DNA from: Microbacterium sp. CBA3102 | GTDB lineage: Bacteria; Actinomycetota; Actinomycetes; Actinomycetales; Microbacteriaceae | Reading direction: 5' to 3' | DNA length: 64,000 nt | NCBI RefSeq assembly: GCF_007954505.1 | Contig: NZ_CP042412.1 | Location: 2,108,001-2,172,000, forward strand | Shown here: positions 7,946 through 17,054 of the stretch, in pieces | Layout: every line of letters begins with the position of its first letter | How positions within the stretch are numbered: position 1 is the stretch's first letter | Made by a program: the position numbers and the translations under genes | Notes under the pieces: generated by a model | What the model was told of the DNA's origin: nothing | What the model saw: only the letters and a program-made list of their open reading frames with translations | Database searches by the model: none

Positions 7946-8950
7946 ATGAACGTCACACGTCTCGCACGTCGGGCATCCGGAGTCGCCGTGGCGGCCGGCG
8001 TGCTCGCCCTCGCCGCCTGCACGTCTGCACCCGCCTCCTCGCCATCGGGTGGCGACGGTGAGCTGACGACGCTCAAAGTGGCGACGATCGGCCTCGTCTC
8101 CGACGGCGCCCTGATCGTCGGTCAGGAGCAGGGGTTCTTCGAGGACGAGGGGATCGCGCTCGAGACCTCGGTCGTGGCGAACCCGCCCGCCGGCCTCGCT
8201 GCGGCCCAGAGCGGACAGGTCGACGTGGCGTACGCGCCGAGCATCCCGCTGCTCAACGCCCTCTCCAGCGGCGTCCCGTTGAAGGTCATCGCCCCGGCCG
8301 ACGGTTTCGTGGGCGGGGCCGCGGAGGGGGACGACCCGGCCTCGATGGACGACACCGGACTGTATGCGTCCGCCGCGAGCGGCATCACCTCGGTCGCCGA
8401 TCTGGAAGGGGCGACCATCGCGGTGCCCGCGCGCAAGGCGCAGCTCGAGGTCGTCATCTCCGACACGCTCGACCGGGAAGGCGTCGACCCCGCCTCCGTG
8501 GAGTGGGTCGTCCTGGACTTCACCTCCGCCGTGGCCGCGCTCCAGAGCGGCAACGTCGATGCAGCGGGTCTCGTCAGCCCGTTCACGGGCGAGGCGGAGG
8601 CCGCCGGTGCCGTCTTCCTCGCCGCGCCGTCGGTCGGATTCTTCGAAGAAGGCGCCGTCGGGCTCTGGACGGCCGGTGACAGCACGATCGCCGCGAAGGC
8701 GGATGCGATCGCCGGGTTCCAGCGTGCCGTGGCGAAGAGCAATGCCTACGCGAACGAGCACCCGGAGGAAGCCATCCAGGCCGGCATCGACGCCACCGGC
8801 TCGACCCTGAGCGTCGACGACGTGAAGCTGCCCTTCTGGCCCGCGGAGGTCGCTCCGATCGACCTCGACCGGGTCAACGAGAAGCTCGTCGCCCTCGGGT
8901 ACCTGCCTGCACCGGTCGACCTCGAGGGCGTCATCGTCGGAGTCGAGTGA
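7946..8950 (+). CDS. ABC transporter substrate-binding lipoprotein (SsuA/TauA/NMT1 type)
   Basis: 334 residues. Signal peptide with lipobox ALAAC (Cys about 27), then the NMT1/OpuAC-like fold: VATIGLVSDGALIVGQEQGFFEDEGI and the AAAQSGQVDVAYAPSIPLLNAL type segment. Family members bind sulfonates, taurine, nitrate or thiamine precursors. RBS GAGGAG upstream of ATG 7946. It is first in an operon with two permeases, an ATPase and an arylsulfatase, so a sulfate ester is the likely ligand. The next gene starts inside its stop codon (GTGA). Confidence 0.92.
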   Translation: MNVTRLARRASGVAVAAGVLALAACTSAPASSPSGGDGELTTLKVATIGLVSDGALIVGQEQGFFEDEGIALETSVVANPPAGLAAAQSGQVDVAYAPSIPLLNALSSGVPLKVIAPADGFVGGAAEGDDPASMDDTGLYASAASGITSVADLEGATIAVPARKAQLEVVISDTLDREGVDPASVEWVVLDFTSAVAALQSGNVDAAGLVSPFTGEAEAAGAVFLAAPSVGFFEEGAVGLWTAGDSTIAAKADAIAGFQRAVAKSNAYANEHPEEAIQAGIDATGSTLSVDDVKLPFWPAEVAPIDLDRVNEKLVALGYLPAPVDLEGVIVGVE

Positions 8951-9735
8951 CCATCATGATCCGTTCCACGCTCCTTCCTCCGCTGATCGGGGCCGTCGGC
9001 GTCGTCTCGGCGCTGGCGCTCTGGGAGTGGTCGGCGACGACGGGGCCGCTCGCCGGGTCACCGCTCCCGGCGGCGACCGAGGCGATCGGCGAGGCCGTGC
9101 GCCTGCTCGGGACCCCGGCCACCTGGACGGCCGTCGGCGACACGCTGACGATGGCGTTGACCGGGCTCCTGCTCGCCATCGTCATCGGCGTCGTGCTCGG
9201 GGTGGCCATCGGCACCTCACCGCTGGCGATGCACGCGACCCGCGTGCCGCTGGAGTTCCTCAAGCCCATCCCGCCGATCGTCATCCTGCCGATCGTGGTC
9301 CTCGTGCTCGGCCCCACACAGGCCATGGGGATCTTCCTGGTGTTCTTCGGCTGCTTCATCGCGATCGCCGTCCAGTCCTCCGCCGGCGTCTTCGACACGG
9401 ACCCGGTCGCACGGGCGACGGGGCGGTCGTACGGCATGGGGCGCGCCGAGATCCTGGGGCGCATCGTGCTCCCCAGCGCACTGCCCTACATCGGAACCGC
9501 GATCCGCGTCGCCGCGCCGACCTCGCTCGTCGTGGCCGTCGTCGCCGGACTCCTCGGTGGCGGGCCCGGGCTCGGACAGAGCCTGCTGCTCTCTCAGATC
9601 TCCGGCAACCAGGCCCAGCTCTTCGCCTACGTGCTCATCCTGGGCACCCTGGGACTCCTCGTCCAGGGACTCAGTCAATGGGGCGAGCGGCGACTGCTGC
9701 ACTGGCATCCGCAATACCGGAAGCAGGTCCTCTGA
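8947..9735 (+). CDS. ABC transporter permease (SsuC/TauC type)
   Basis: 262 residues, about six transmembrane helices. The binding-protein-dependent permease domain carries the cytoplasmic EAA-like loop DPVARATGRSYGMGRAEILGRIVLPSALPYIGTAIR. GTG start overlaps the binding-protein stop by 4 bp. It pairs with the permease at 9735; two different permeases per importer suggests a heterodimeric channel, which is less common than homodimers in the Ssu/Tau class. Confidence 0.92.
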   Translation: MTIMIRSTLLPPLIGAVGVVSALALWEWSATTGPLAGSPLPAATEAIGEAVRLLGTPATWTAVGDTLTMALTGLLLAIVIGVVLGVAIGTSPLAMHATRVPLEFLKPIPPIVILPIVVLVLGPTQAMGIFLVFFGCFIAIAVQSSAGVFDTDPVARATGRSYGMGRAEILGRIVLPSALPYIGTAIRVAAPTSLVVAVVAGLLGGGPGLGQSLLLSQISGNQAQLFAYVLILGTLGLLVQGLSQWGERRLLHWHPQYRKQVL

Positions 9736-10571
9736 TGACGCTCACCACCTCGATCCAGACCCCTGCACGTCTCGCGCGCCGTCGCGGGCAGGGCGCGCTT
9801 CCCCGCGGCGTCCTCGTCGGCGCCGAGATCGCGGTCCCGGTGCTGCTGCTGGCGCTGTGGTGGTTCGTCTCCGCCGCTTCCACCAACGCCTTCTTCCCGC
9901 CGCTCCAGGTGATCCTGCAGCGGCTGTGGCAGCTCGTGCAGACGCCCGCCTTCCTGGTGGACGTCGCCTCGTCGGTCGGGAATCTCGTGGTCTCCTTCCT
10001 GCTGGCGACCGTGATCGGCGTGCTGCTCGGCCTGGTGCTCGGACTGATCCGTCCGCTGAGCTGGTTGGTCGAGCCGACCATCCACTTCTTCCGTGCGATC
10101 CCGCCGGTGGCGCTCGTGCCGATCTTCGTATCGCTCATCGGGTTCGGCAACGAGACCCGGATCCTGTCGATCACCCTCGCCGCCGTCTTCCCCATCCTCA
10201 TCTCGACGATCGACGGTGTGCGCGCCGGCGAGCCGACGCTCGAGATGGTGAGTCGCGTCTACCGACTGAGTGGACCGGAGCGGCTGTTCTCCGTGGTGCT
10301 GCCCGCGGCGGGCCCGCGCATCCTCTCCGGGATGCAGGTCAGTCTCATCACCGCGTTCGTGGTCATGATCGCCAGCGAGATGCTGGGGTCGTCCACCGGA
10401 CTCGGTGCCGCGACCCTGCTCGCCCAGCAGTCCTTCGCGATCCCCGACATGTGGGCGGGCATCCTCGTCCTCGGGATCATCGGCTACGCGGCCACCGCCG
10501 TGTTCACCCTCTTCCGGCGCCGCGTGCTGCGCTGGTACATCGCCTCCCAGCAACAGGAGAAGAACGCATGA
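9735..10571 (+). CDS. ABC transporter permease (SsuC/TauC type)
   Basis: 278 residues with an N-terminal basic segment and about six membrane helices. EAA loop LEMVSRVYRLSGPERLFSVVLPAAGPRIL. The ATG overlaps the previous stop by one base (TGATG), and its own stop overlaps the ATPase start (ATGA). Second, non-identical permease of the importer. Confidence 0.92.
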   Translation: MTLTTSIQTPARLARRRGQGALPRGVLVGAEIAVPVLLLALWWFVSAASTNAFFPPLQVILQRLWQLVQTPAFLVDVASSVGNLVVSFLLATVIGVLLGLVLGLIRPLSWLVEPTIHFFRAIPPVALVPIFVSLIGFGNETRILSITLAAVFPILISTIDGVRAGEPTLEMVSRVYRLSGPERLFSVVLPAAGPRILSGMQVSLITAFVVMIASEMLGSSTGLGAATLLAQQSFAIPDMWAGILVLGIIGYAATAVFTLFRRRVLRWYIASQQQEKNA

Positions 10572-11356
10572 CCACCATCGAACAGACCCCCGTCCGGCTC
10601 AGTGTGCGCGGGCTCGCGAAGTCCTATCCGACGAAGAACGGTCTCGTCCCCGTGATCGCCGACCTCACCTTCGATGTGCGCGTGGGCGAAGTGTGCTGCA
10701 TCGTCGGGCCGTCCGGCATCGGCAAGACCACGTTGCTGAAGTGTCTCACCGGGTTGCAGAGCATCACGGCGGGCAGTGCGGCGATCGACGGGAACGTCAT
10801 CGAGGGCCCGCCCGAGGAGATGGCGCTCGTGTTCCAGGAGTACACCCGGTCGCTGATGCCCTGGCTCACCGTCGAGAAGAACGTGCGGTTGCCGCTCAAG
10901 CACCTGCACCTGCCGGGTGCGGAACGCGAGGAGCGGGTCGCCTCCGCGCTCACCGCGGTCGGGCTCTCCGGGGCCGAGTCCAAGTTCCCGTGGCAGTTGT
11001 CGGGCGGCATGCAGCAGCGCGTCGCGATCGCGCGTGCCATCGCCTATCGGCCCGAGGTGCTCGTGATGGATGAGCCGTTCGCCTCGGTCGATGCGCAGAC
11101 GCGGTTCGAGCTGGAGGACCTCTGCCTGCGCATCCGCGAGCAGTTCGGGATGACGATCGTGGTCGTCACGCACGACATCGACGAGGCCGTCTACCTGTCG
11201 GACCGAGTCGTGGTGCTGGGGGAGCGCCCGGCGAAGGTGACCGAGATCGTCGAGATCGACTTCGGGGCCCCGCGCGACCAGCTGACGACGCGGGCGCTTC
11301 CGGCGTTCGCGGAGCTGCGCACGCAGATCTTCGGCCTGATCCGGAAGGCGGGCTAG
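10568..11356 (+). CDS. ABC transporter ATPase (SsuB/TauB type)
   Basis: 262 residues. Walker A GPSGIGKTT, Q-loop in LVFQEYTRSLMPW, signature LSGGMQQR, Walker B LVMDEPFASVD and switch His in VTHDIDEAVYL are all present, so it should be active. It energises the two permeases upstream. The sulfatase ATG starts immediately after its TAG. Confidence 0.94.
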   Translation: MTTIEQTPVRLSVRGLAKSYPTKNGLVPVIADLTFDVRVGEVCCIVGPSGIGKTTLLKCLTGLQSITAGSAAIDGNVIEGPPEEMALVFQEYTRSLMPWLTVEKNVRLPLKHLHLPGAEREERVASALTAVGLSGAESKFPWQLSGGMQQRVAIARAIAYRPEVLVMDEPFASVDAQTRFELEDLCLRIREQFGMTIVVVTHDIDEAVYLSDRVVVLGERPAKVTEIVEIDFGAPRDQLTTRALPAFAELRTQIFGLIRKAG

Positions 11357-13672
11357 ATGTCGATGCCGACGGAGGCGCGCGGCTATGAGAGCTTCGCGGG
11401 GCACGCGGCGGAATTCACCTCCGAGTCCGAGCCCTGGTGGCCGGAGCCGCAGCGACCCGGGCCGAAGGCGCCCAACGTGATCGTGATGCTGATCGACGAC
11501 CTCGGTTTCAGCGACCTCGGGCCGTTCGGGAGCGAGATCGAGACACCGCGCATCGACGGTCTCGCCGACGAGGGGTGGGTGTTCACGAACTACCGCACCG
11601 CGCCGATGTGCTCGCCGGCCCGGGCGGCACTGCTCACCGGGCTGAACCCGCACCGGGCCGGCTTCGGCTTCGTCGCGCACATCGACCCCGGCTATCCGGG
11701 ATTCAGCTGCGAGCTCCCCGAGGACGCGCCGACACTGGCGGAGTCGCTGCGCGCCGGGGGGTACGCGACCTTCATGGTCGGGAAGTGGCATCTCACGCTC
11801 GAATCGCGCCTGCACGACGGTGCCGACCGGAGCACGTGGCCGCTGCAGCGCGGATTCGACCGGTATTTCGGGAGCATGGACGGCTTCACGTCGCTGCACC
11901 ATCCGCATCGGCTGGTGCAGGACAACTCCGTCGTCGACCTCCGCGAGTACCCCGAGGGCTTCTTCCTCACGGACGAGTTGACCGACCGCGCCATCGGCAT
12001 GATCGACGACCTGCGGGTGAACGATCCGGACAAGCCCTTCTTCCTGTACTACGCGCACACCTCCGTGCACGGGCCCATCCAGGCGAAGGACGCCGACATC
12101 GAGAAGTACCGCGGCCGCTACGAGGCCGGGTGGAACGCCCTGCGGGCCGAGCGGTTCGCCCGCCAGCGTGCGCGCGGCATCGTCCCCGATCACGCGGAGC
12201 TCCCCGGGGAGGCGATCGCCGACGGCGACCGGATCCCCGTGTGGGACGACCTCTCGGTCGAGGAGAGACGGTTGTTCGCCCGACACATGGAGGTGTACGC
12301 CGCGGCCGTGGACGAGATCGACCAGAGTGTGGGGCGACTGCTCGATCGACTCGACCGCAGCGGCGAGCGCGAGAACACGATCGTCGTGCTCGCCAGCGAC
12401 AACGGAGGGACGGCCGAGGGGGGACCGACCGGAACCCGGAGCTACTTCGCCCAGTTCGGCGCGAACGGTGCGATGCCCGAGGGGTGGATCACCGACGTGC
12501 CGCGTCCACTGGAGGACCTCGGTGGTCCTCGCGTGTTCGGCCAGTACCCGACCGGATGGGCGCGGGTGTCCAACACGCCGTTCCGCTCGTTCAAGGCCAC
12601 GACGTACGAGGGCGGCGTCCACGCTCCGCTGATCATCTCGTGGCCGGACGCCCCGATGGCGGGCGGTCTGCGCGACCAGTTCGTGTTCGTCTCGGACCTC
12701 GCACCGACGATCCTGGAACTGTGCGGCGTGCCGTCCCTGGACCAGCGGCGCGGCCGACCGGCACTCGAGATGGACGGCGGGAGCGTCGTCGACGTGCTCG
12801 CCCACCCCACCGCGCCGGGCCGGGAGGCTCAGTACTTCGAGTGCGTGGGACGACGGGCCCTCGTCGACGGGAAGTGGAAGGCCCTCTCGACCGTGCCCCC
12901 GACGAAGGACGAGGGCCCCGCGGGCGGCGTCTGGGAACTCTACGACCTCGCGTCCGACCCGACCGAGACCGAGGACGTCTCCGCCGATCACCCCGAACGC
13001 GTCGCGGCGATGGCGGCACGCTGGCACGCGGAAGCCTGGCGCAACACCGTGTTCCCCCTCGATGACGACGGCGCGCTGTTCCGCCTGCGCCCCGACACCG
13101 AGGAACCGCTCTCCGCGGCGATAGACCTGGTGCCCTTCCGTCCTCCTCTGGAGCGCTTCCGTTCGGCGAAGCTCACGGTCCTCCGCTCCTTCGCGGTCGA
13201 GGTCGACCTCACGACCGAGGCCGACGCGGCAGGCGTGATCGTGGCTCACGGCGATCAGGGCGGCGGTTACCTGCTCGCCCTGGACCACGGGGCGCCTCTC
13301 GTCGCCTACAACGCCTATGGCGCGATGCACCGTGCCCGCGGAGCGCAGCTGTCTCCGGGGGAGCACCGGATCGTGCTGCGCGTCGACGAGCACCCCGGAC
13401 TGCGCTGGAGCCTGACGGTCGAGGTGGACGGCGACCGCGCGGCGGTGATCGACAGCGTGCCCATGCTCATCGGCATGTCACCGTTCACGGGCATCAGCGT
13501 GGGGTACGACTTCGGTGGCCCGGTCGACTGGGAGCTGCACGAGCAGCATCGCTCGTTCCCGTTCCGGGGCGGCGAGCTGCACCGCGTGCGCTACGTGCCG
13601 GGTGAGCGCTCGCCGCACGATCCGACCGTGCTGCGCGCCGTCGGACAGGCGGTCCTGGCGGTCGCCGACTGA
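11357..13672 (+). CDS. Arylsulfatase (formylglycine type I, AtsA-like)
   Basis: 771 residues, close to actinobacterial AtsA-type sulfatases. Metal-binding VMLIDDLGFSDLG near residues 43-54, sulfatase motif CSPARAALLTG with Cys85 (converted to formylglycine), VGKWHL and a late ASDNGG metal segment. No signal peptide is visible, so it should act in the cytoplasm after import by the ABC transporter of the same operon; it starts directly at the ATPase stop. It would release sulfate and an alcohol. No formylglycine-generating enzyme is in the window; it must be encoded elsewhere. Substrate unknown. Confidence 0.93.
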   Translation: MSMPTEARGYESFAGHAAEFTSESEPWWPEPQRPGPKAPNVIVMLIDDLGFSDLGPFGSEIETPRIDGLADEGWVFTNYRTAPMCSPARAALLTGLNPHRAGFGFVAHIDPGYPGFSCELPEDAPTLAESLRAGGYATFMVGKWHLTLESRLHDGADRSTWPLQRGFDRYFGSMDGFTSLHHPHRLVQDNSVVDLREYPEGFFLTDELTDRAIGMIDDLRVNDPDKPFFLYYAHTSVHGPIQAKDADIEKYRGRYEAGWNALRAERFARQRARGIVPDHAELPGEAIADGDRIPVWDDLSVEERRLFARHMEVYAAAVDEIDQSVGRLLDRLDRSGERENTIVVLASDNGGTAEGGPTGTRSYFAQFGANGAMPEGWITDVPRPLEDLGGPRVFGQYPTGWARVSNTPFRSFKATTYEGGVHAPLIISWPDAPMAGGLRDQFVFVSDLAPTILELCGVPSLDQRRGRPALEMDGGSVVDVLAHPTAPGREAQYFECVGRRALVDGKWKALSTVPPTKDEGPAGGVWELYDLASDPTETEDVSADHPERVAAMAARWHAEAWRNTVFPLDDDGALFRLRPDTEEPLSAAIDLVPFRPPLERFRSAKLTVLRSFAVEVDLTTEADAAGVIVAHGDQGGGYLLALDHGAPLVAYNAYGAMHRARGAQLSPGEHRIVLRVDEHPGLRWSLTVEVDGDRAAVIDSVPMLIGMSPFTGISVGYDFGGPVDWELHEQHRSFPFRGGELHRVRYVPGERSPHDPTVLRAVGQAVLAVAD

Positions 13673-13678
13673 TCCGGT

Positions 13679-13724
13679 GAGCGGCTGAGGTCGGTGTCTG
13701 AGGGGTCGCCGACATCAGCCGCTC
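13679..13724. terminator. Bidirectional hairpin between sulfatase and DUF202 genes
   Basis: GAGCGGCTGA (13679-13688) pairs perfectly with TCAGCCGCTC (13715-13724); a smaller TCGG/CCGA stem lies inside. It lies between convergent genes, 7 bp after the sulfatase stop. Confidence 0.65.
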
Positions 13725-13744
13725 GCCCTGTCGATCCGTTGCGG

Positions 13745-14128
13745 TCAGACCGGGCTGTTCGCGCCCAGAGCGATCGCCACGAGAGCGAGGGCGACGACGC
13801 CGAAGCCCGTGCCGAACACCGTGAGGACGAGGAGCAGCCCGCCGCCCGGAGGGAGACCCGCTGCGGCGCCCGTCAACACGGCGGTGACCCGCCGTTGGCG
13901 GCGACGTGCGGCGAACCAGAGCAGGCACGCGGTCCCCAGTCCGATCGCGCCGGGAGCGAGCCCCCAGGCCCCGGCGCCGGCGGGGAGGACCAACGGCAGG
14001 ATCCGCAGGGAGATCAGGGACCCGACGGCGATCGCGAGGGCCGTGCGGCGCCAGGCGAGCTCCGTGCGTTCGGGCTGCAACCCGGGATCGTACAGGCGGT
14101 CGGGCTCCGCGGCCGGACGTCTTCTCAC
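13745..14128 (-). CDS. DUF202-family small membrane protein
   Basis: 127 residues, three predicted membrane helices, with the family start LQPERTELAWRRTALAIA. Function is unknown. It is tandem with another DUF202 gene 13 bp upstream, an arrangement common in actinobacteria. Confidence 0.85.
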   Translation of the reverse strand: MRRRPAAEPDRLYDPGLQPERTELAWRRTALAIAVGSLISLRILPLVLPAGAGAWGLAPGAIGLGTACLLWFAARRRQRRVTAVLTGAAAGLPPGGGLLLVLTVFGTGFGVVALALVAIALGANSPV

Positions 14129-14141
14129 GACCGGGGCTCTG

Positions 14142-14498
14142 TCAGCGCCACAGGACGCCGGCCAGCACGAGCAGTCCGACCAGTACGACGACCACGGCGA
14201 GGACCACGGCGGAGAACGCGCCCGGAAGTGGCCGCGATTGGCGCAGCGCCCGCTCCGCCCGCATCCACTCCCACCAGGCGAGCGGTGCGACCGCGGTCCC
14301 CGCGATCATGAGCAGCAGCGACGCGGCGAGCCGGAATCCGGGGTGAAGGTCGAGGCCGAGGACCTCGAGCGCCACACCACCGGCGATCAGGGCGAGTCCG
14401 GTCCGCGTCCACGCCAGGAACGTCCGTTCGTTGGCGAGCGAAAAGCGCGGATCGGGCTCCTCGCCGAGGGAGTAGACGGATGCCGGGAAACGCTTCAT
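14142..14498 (-). CDS. DUF202-family (YidH-like) membrane protein
   Basis: 118 residues, three membrane helices. Family motif FSLANERTFLAWTRTGLALIAGGVAL near residues 20-45. I start at MKRFPAS (14498); an in-frame ATG 24 bp upstream is possible. It is encoded just upstream of the second DUF202 gene. Function unknown. Confidence 0.87.
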   Translation of the reverse strand: MKRFPASVYSLGEEPDPRFSLANERTFLAWTRTGLALIAGGVALEVLGLDLHPGFRLAASLLLMIAGTAVAPLAWWEWMRAERALRQSRPLPGAFSAVVLAVVVVLVGLLVLAGVLWR

Positions 14499-14525
14499 CG
14501 CCTCATCGTATCCGCGCGGCACCGC

Positions 14526-16169
14526 TCAGTCGCCGTGGACTCGGCGGCCGGCGAACCAGGTCGACACGACCTCGGTGTGCACGATCTCGTCCGCCGGACC
14601 GGCGATGGCGTCACGGGCGAGCACGACGAAGTCCGCGGACTTCCCGGGCGTCAGCGACCCGGTCTCGGCGTCGAGGCCCATCGCCGCGGCGGCGTTGATC
14701 GTGAAGACCTCCAGTGCCTCCTCGGCGGTGATGGCCTGTTCGGGCCATAAGGTGCCGGGGGCGCGTCCGAGCGGGTCCGCTCGCGTCACGAGACCCTGCA
14801 GACCCTCCAGCGTGTTCGGCGACTCGCTCACGGGCCAGTCCGAACCGCCGGCGACCCGGGCCCCCGCGTCGATCAGCGCCCGGTTCGGCTGGGAGTGCTC
14901 CGCGCGTTCGCCGAGCACCTCGGCCAAAGCCTGGGGGATGACGCCCGGATACCAGATGAACGGAGAGATGTCGGCCGAGACGTCGAGGGCCTCCAGTCGG
15001 GGGATGTCCGACTCCGCCAGGAACTGACCGTGCGCGATCTGAACGGGGGTGGTGAAGCCCTCGCGGCGCACCCGCTCCGTGGCGTCGAGCACGAGGCGCG
15101 CGGAGCCGTCCCCCGTGCAGTGCACCTTCGCCCCCAGGCCGCGTCGCGCCACGGAGCGCAGCCACCCGGTGAGCTCGTCGAGGGTCATGGTGGTCTCGCC
15201 GTGGAAGTGCGCGCCGTGCGCGGCGTCCGCCAGATACGGCTCGAGGAACGACGCCGTGCGTGCCGGGGGGACTCCGTCGAGGAAGATCTTCACGAAGTCG
15301 GGACGGTGGTGCGCGGTGCGGAACTCCTCGCCGCGGTCGAGCAGCGGTTCGCCGATCGGGTCGAAGCCGAAGATCTCGTCGTTGATCAGCAGCGAGGAGA
15401 CGACCCAGGCATCGAGCTCGTCGGCCCGGTCGAGGTCGGCCAGCGCGCCGAGGATCTCGACCGACACCCCGGCGTCTTGGAAGGCCGTGACGCCGAACGA
15501 GTTGAGGATCTCGATTCCGCGGCGTGATGCGGCGGCGTGCTGCGCGGGAGTGAGCCCGCCGCTGCGGTCGTAGGCCTCCTGCACGGGGATGCCCGCCGCT
15601 TCGAGGAGCACACCGGTCGGCGTGCCGTCATCCGGATCGAGAAGAGCCGTCCCGGACGGGGGCAGCCGATCGGCGGTGATCCCGGCGAGCTCCAGTGCCC
15701 GGCTGTTCGCCCACCGGTTGTGACGCGAGTCCTCCATCAGCATGACGGGACGCCCGCCGCCCGCCTCGTCCAGGCGGAGTCGGCTCGCGGTGTTCGCGAG
15801 CGCGGGCAGCAGGGTGGTGGCCACGGCGCCGCCCACGATCCATGCGTCCTCGGGGAGCTCGGCGGCCTTCTCCCGGACCCGGTCGAGGATCTCGTCCAGC
15901 GTCAGCGCGGGAGCCAGCGACAGCTCGAACAGCTCGGTCCGCCCCGCGAGGGCGTGGTGGTTGTGCACATCGACGAAACCGGGGTACACCGCTGCGTCGC
16001 CGACCTCGAGCGACTGGGTCCGGCGTCCGCGGAACGATTCGATGTCGGACCGGGATCCGACCGCGAGGATCCGCCCGTCGCGGACGGCGAGGGCCTCGAC
16101 GATCGGGTTCGTCCGGTCCGCGGTGCGGATCACGGAGCCGGTGACGATGAGGTCGGCGACGTCGGTCAT
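14526..16169 (-). CDS. YtcJ-like metal-dependent amidohydrolase
   Basis: 547 residues of the amidohydrolase superfamily (amidohydro_3/YtcJ; NfdA-type N-substituted formamide deformylases belong here). Metal site PGFVDVHNHHALAG at about residues 61-75; VKIFLDGVPPARTASF carries the bridging-Lys region, VHCTGDGSARLVLDA a metal His, and GGSDWPVSE the late Asp. A composite small beta domain is present at both ends. The stop is 1-2 bp from the MoaF gene upstream, so they share a transcript with the APC permease. A paralogue with the same DGxPP segment is at 58811. It probably hydrolyses an amide of an imported amine-like compound; the substrate is inferred only. Confidence 0.88.
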   Translation of the reverse strand: MTDVADLIVTGSVIRTADRTNPIVEALAVRDGRILAVGSRSDIESFRGRRTQSLEVGDAAVYPGFVDVHNHHALAGRTELFELSLAPALTLDEILDRVREKAAELPEDAWIVGGAVATTLLPALANTASRLRLDEAGGGRPVMLMEDSRHNRWANSRALELAGITADRLPPSGTALLDPDDGTPTGVLLEAAGIPVQEAYDRSGGLTPAQHAAASRRGIEILNSFGVTAFQDAGVSVEILGALADLDRADELDAWVVSSLLINDEIFGFDPIGEPLLDRGEEFRTAHHRPDFVKIFLDGVPPARTASFLEPYLADAAHGAHFHGETTMTLDELTGWLRSVARRGLGAKVHCTGDGSARLVLDATERVRREGFTTPVQIAHGQFLAESDIPRLEALDVSADISPFIWYPGVIPQALAEVLGERAEHSQPNRALIDAGARVAGGSDWPVSESPNTLEGLQGLVTRADPLGRAPGTLWPEQAITAEEALEVFTINAAAAMGLDAETGSLTPGKSADFVVLARDAIAGPADEIVHTEVVSTWFAGRRVHGD

Positions 16170-16170
16170 G

Positions 16171-17010
16171 TCAGCGGTCTCCGAACGTCGCGGGCTCGAG
16201 CTCGGGCGTGTGCATCGTGGTCGAGAGCAGACGTCCGTGTGCGCCGAAGGTGAAGTGCGTGGGGACCTCGCCGCTCTCGTCGAGGCCGAAGAGCACGCCG
16301 TGGGAGCGGATCGCGTTGACGTCGCGGTGGTCGGCGATCGTCACCGAGGCGCAGGGGATCACCTTCTCGCGCCAGGCGAACACGTAGATGCCGGGACGCA
16401 CCTCCCAGACGCTGTTCTCGTCGGTGTCGGCCAGCCCGCGCTCGGGGCCGGCGAGGCACTGCCACGAGTACCACCGCGGCGAGAGGTACACGTGCTCGTA
16501 CGCGTGCTCGGTGCTGTAGACCCACTCCACCCGGCGTCCGATGAGCGTCGTCGTGGGGGCGGGTTCGGTGCCGGTGACCTCGATCCCCTCGATCACGCCC
16601 GGCGCGAAGTGGTGCTGCACGCGCGTGCGTCCCTTCTCGGGAGCGGGGAGGATGTCGGAGATCACGGCCAGCGCGCGACCGTCGCGCAGGTCGAGGATCA
16701 GCGAGACCGCCTCGTTCGGCAGGTACCGGTGGTGGAACTGCACGAAGTAGAGGTCGCGATCGACCTCGAACGCCTCGTAGTCGTCGGTGTCGGTAGCCGC
16801 TTCCGTCGCATCGTCGGTCCCCGGCTGGTAGTCCCAGGTCACGGTGTCGTCGGCGAAGCGGTGCACGATCCGCGTGCCACGGCCGTCGACGACCGTGATC
16901 TCGCGGCCGCTCAGCGCGGTGCTGTGCGGAGCCTTGTTGGCGTCGAAGCCGGGGGCGAGCCCCTCGAGCGGCAGCCAGGTGGAGGTGTCGGCGGGGTTCA
17001 GCGTCGTCAT
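16171..17010 (-). CDS. MoaF-family protein, copy 1
   Basis: 279 residues, two lipocalin-like MoaF domains. N-terminal half has HRFADDTVTWDY; C-terminal half has the block EHVYLSPRWYSWQC, an SVWEVRPGIYVFAWRE strand pair and GVLFGLD. The family is labelled molybdenum cofactor protein F, but Klebsiella moaF was named for the monoamine regulon (needed for a monoamine-induced 30-kDa protein); no molybdopterin genes are nearby. Start at 17010 (MTTLNPA). It sits between the amidohydrolase and the APC permease on one transcript. A second copy is at 26109. Biochemical role unknown. Confidence 0.82.
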   Translation of the reverse strand: MTTLNPADTSTWLPLEGLAPGFDANKAPHSTALSGREITVVDGRGTRIVHRFADDTVTWDYQPGTDDATEAATDTDDYEAFEVDRDLYFVQFHHRYLPNEAVSLILDLRDGRALAVISDILPAPEKGRTRVQHHFAPGVIEGIEVTGTEPAPTTTLIGRRVEWVYSTEHAYEHVYLSPRWYSWQCLAGPERGLADTDENSVWEVRPGIYVFAWREKVIPCASVTIADHRDVNAIRSHGVLFGLDESGEVPTHFTFGAHGRLLSTTMHTPELEPATFGDR

Positions 17011-17054
17011 GGTGTGGTTCGTTCCTTCGGTCGGTGAGGGGTGCGGGGGAGCGG

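Noticed and set aside
10484..13393. Very long open frame antisense to the ABC-sulfatase operon
   Set aside because: It overlaps four convincing genes, has Arg/Gly/Asp-rich composition and no domain. High-GC codon bias makes such frames by chance.
11357..13672. Choline-sulfatase (betC) for the sulfatase
   Set aside because: It is much longer than BetC and follows the AtsA-type layout; the BetI-like TetR and GMC neighbours alone are not enough.
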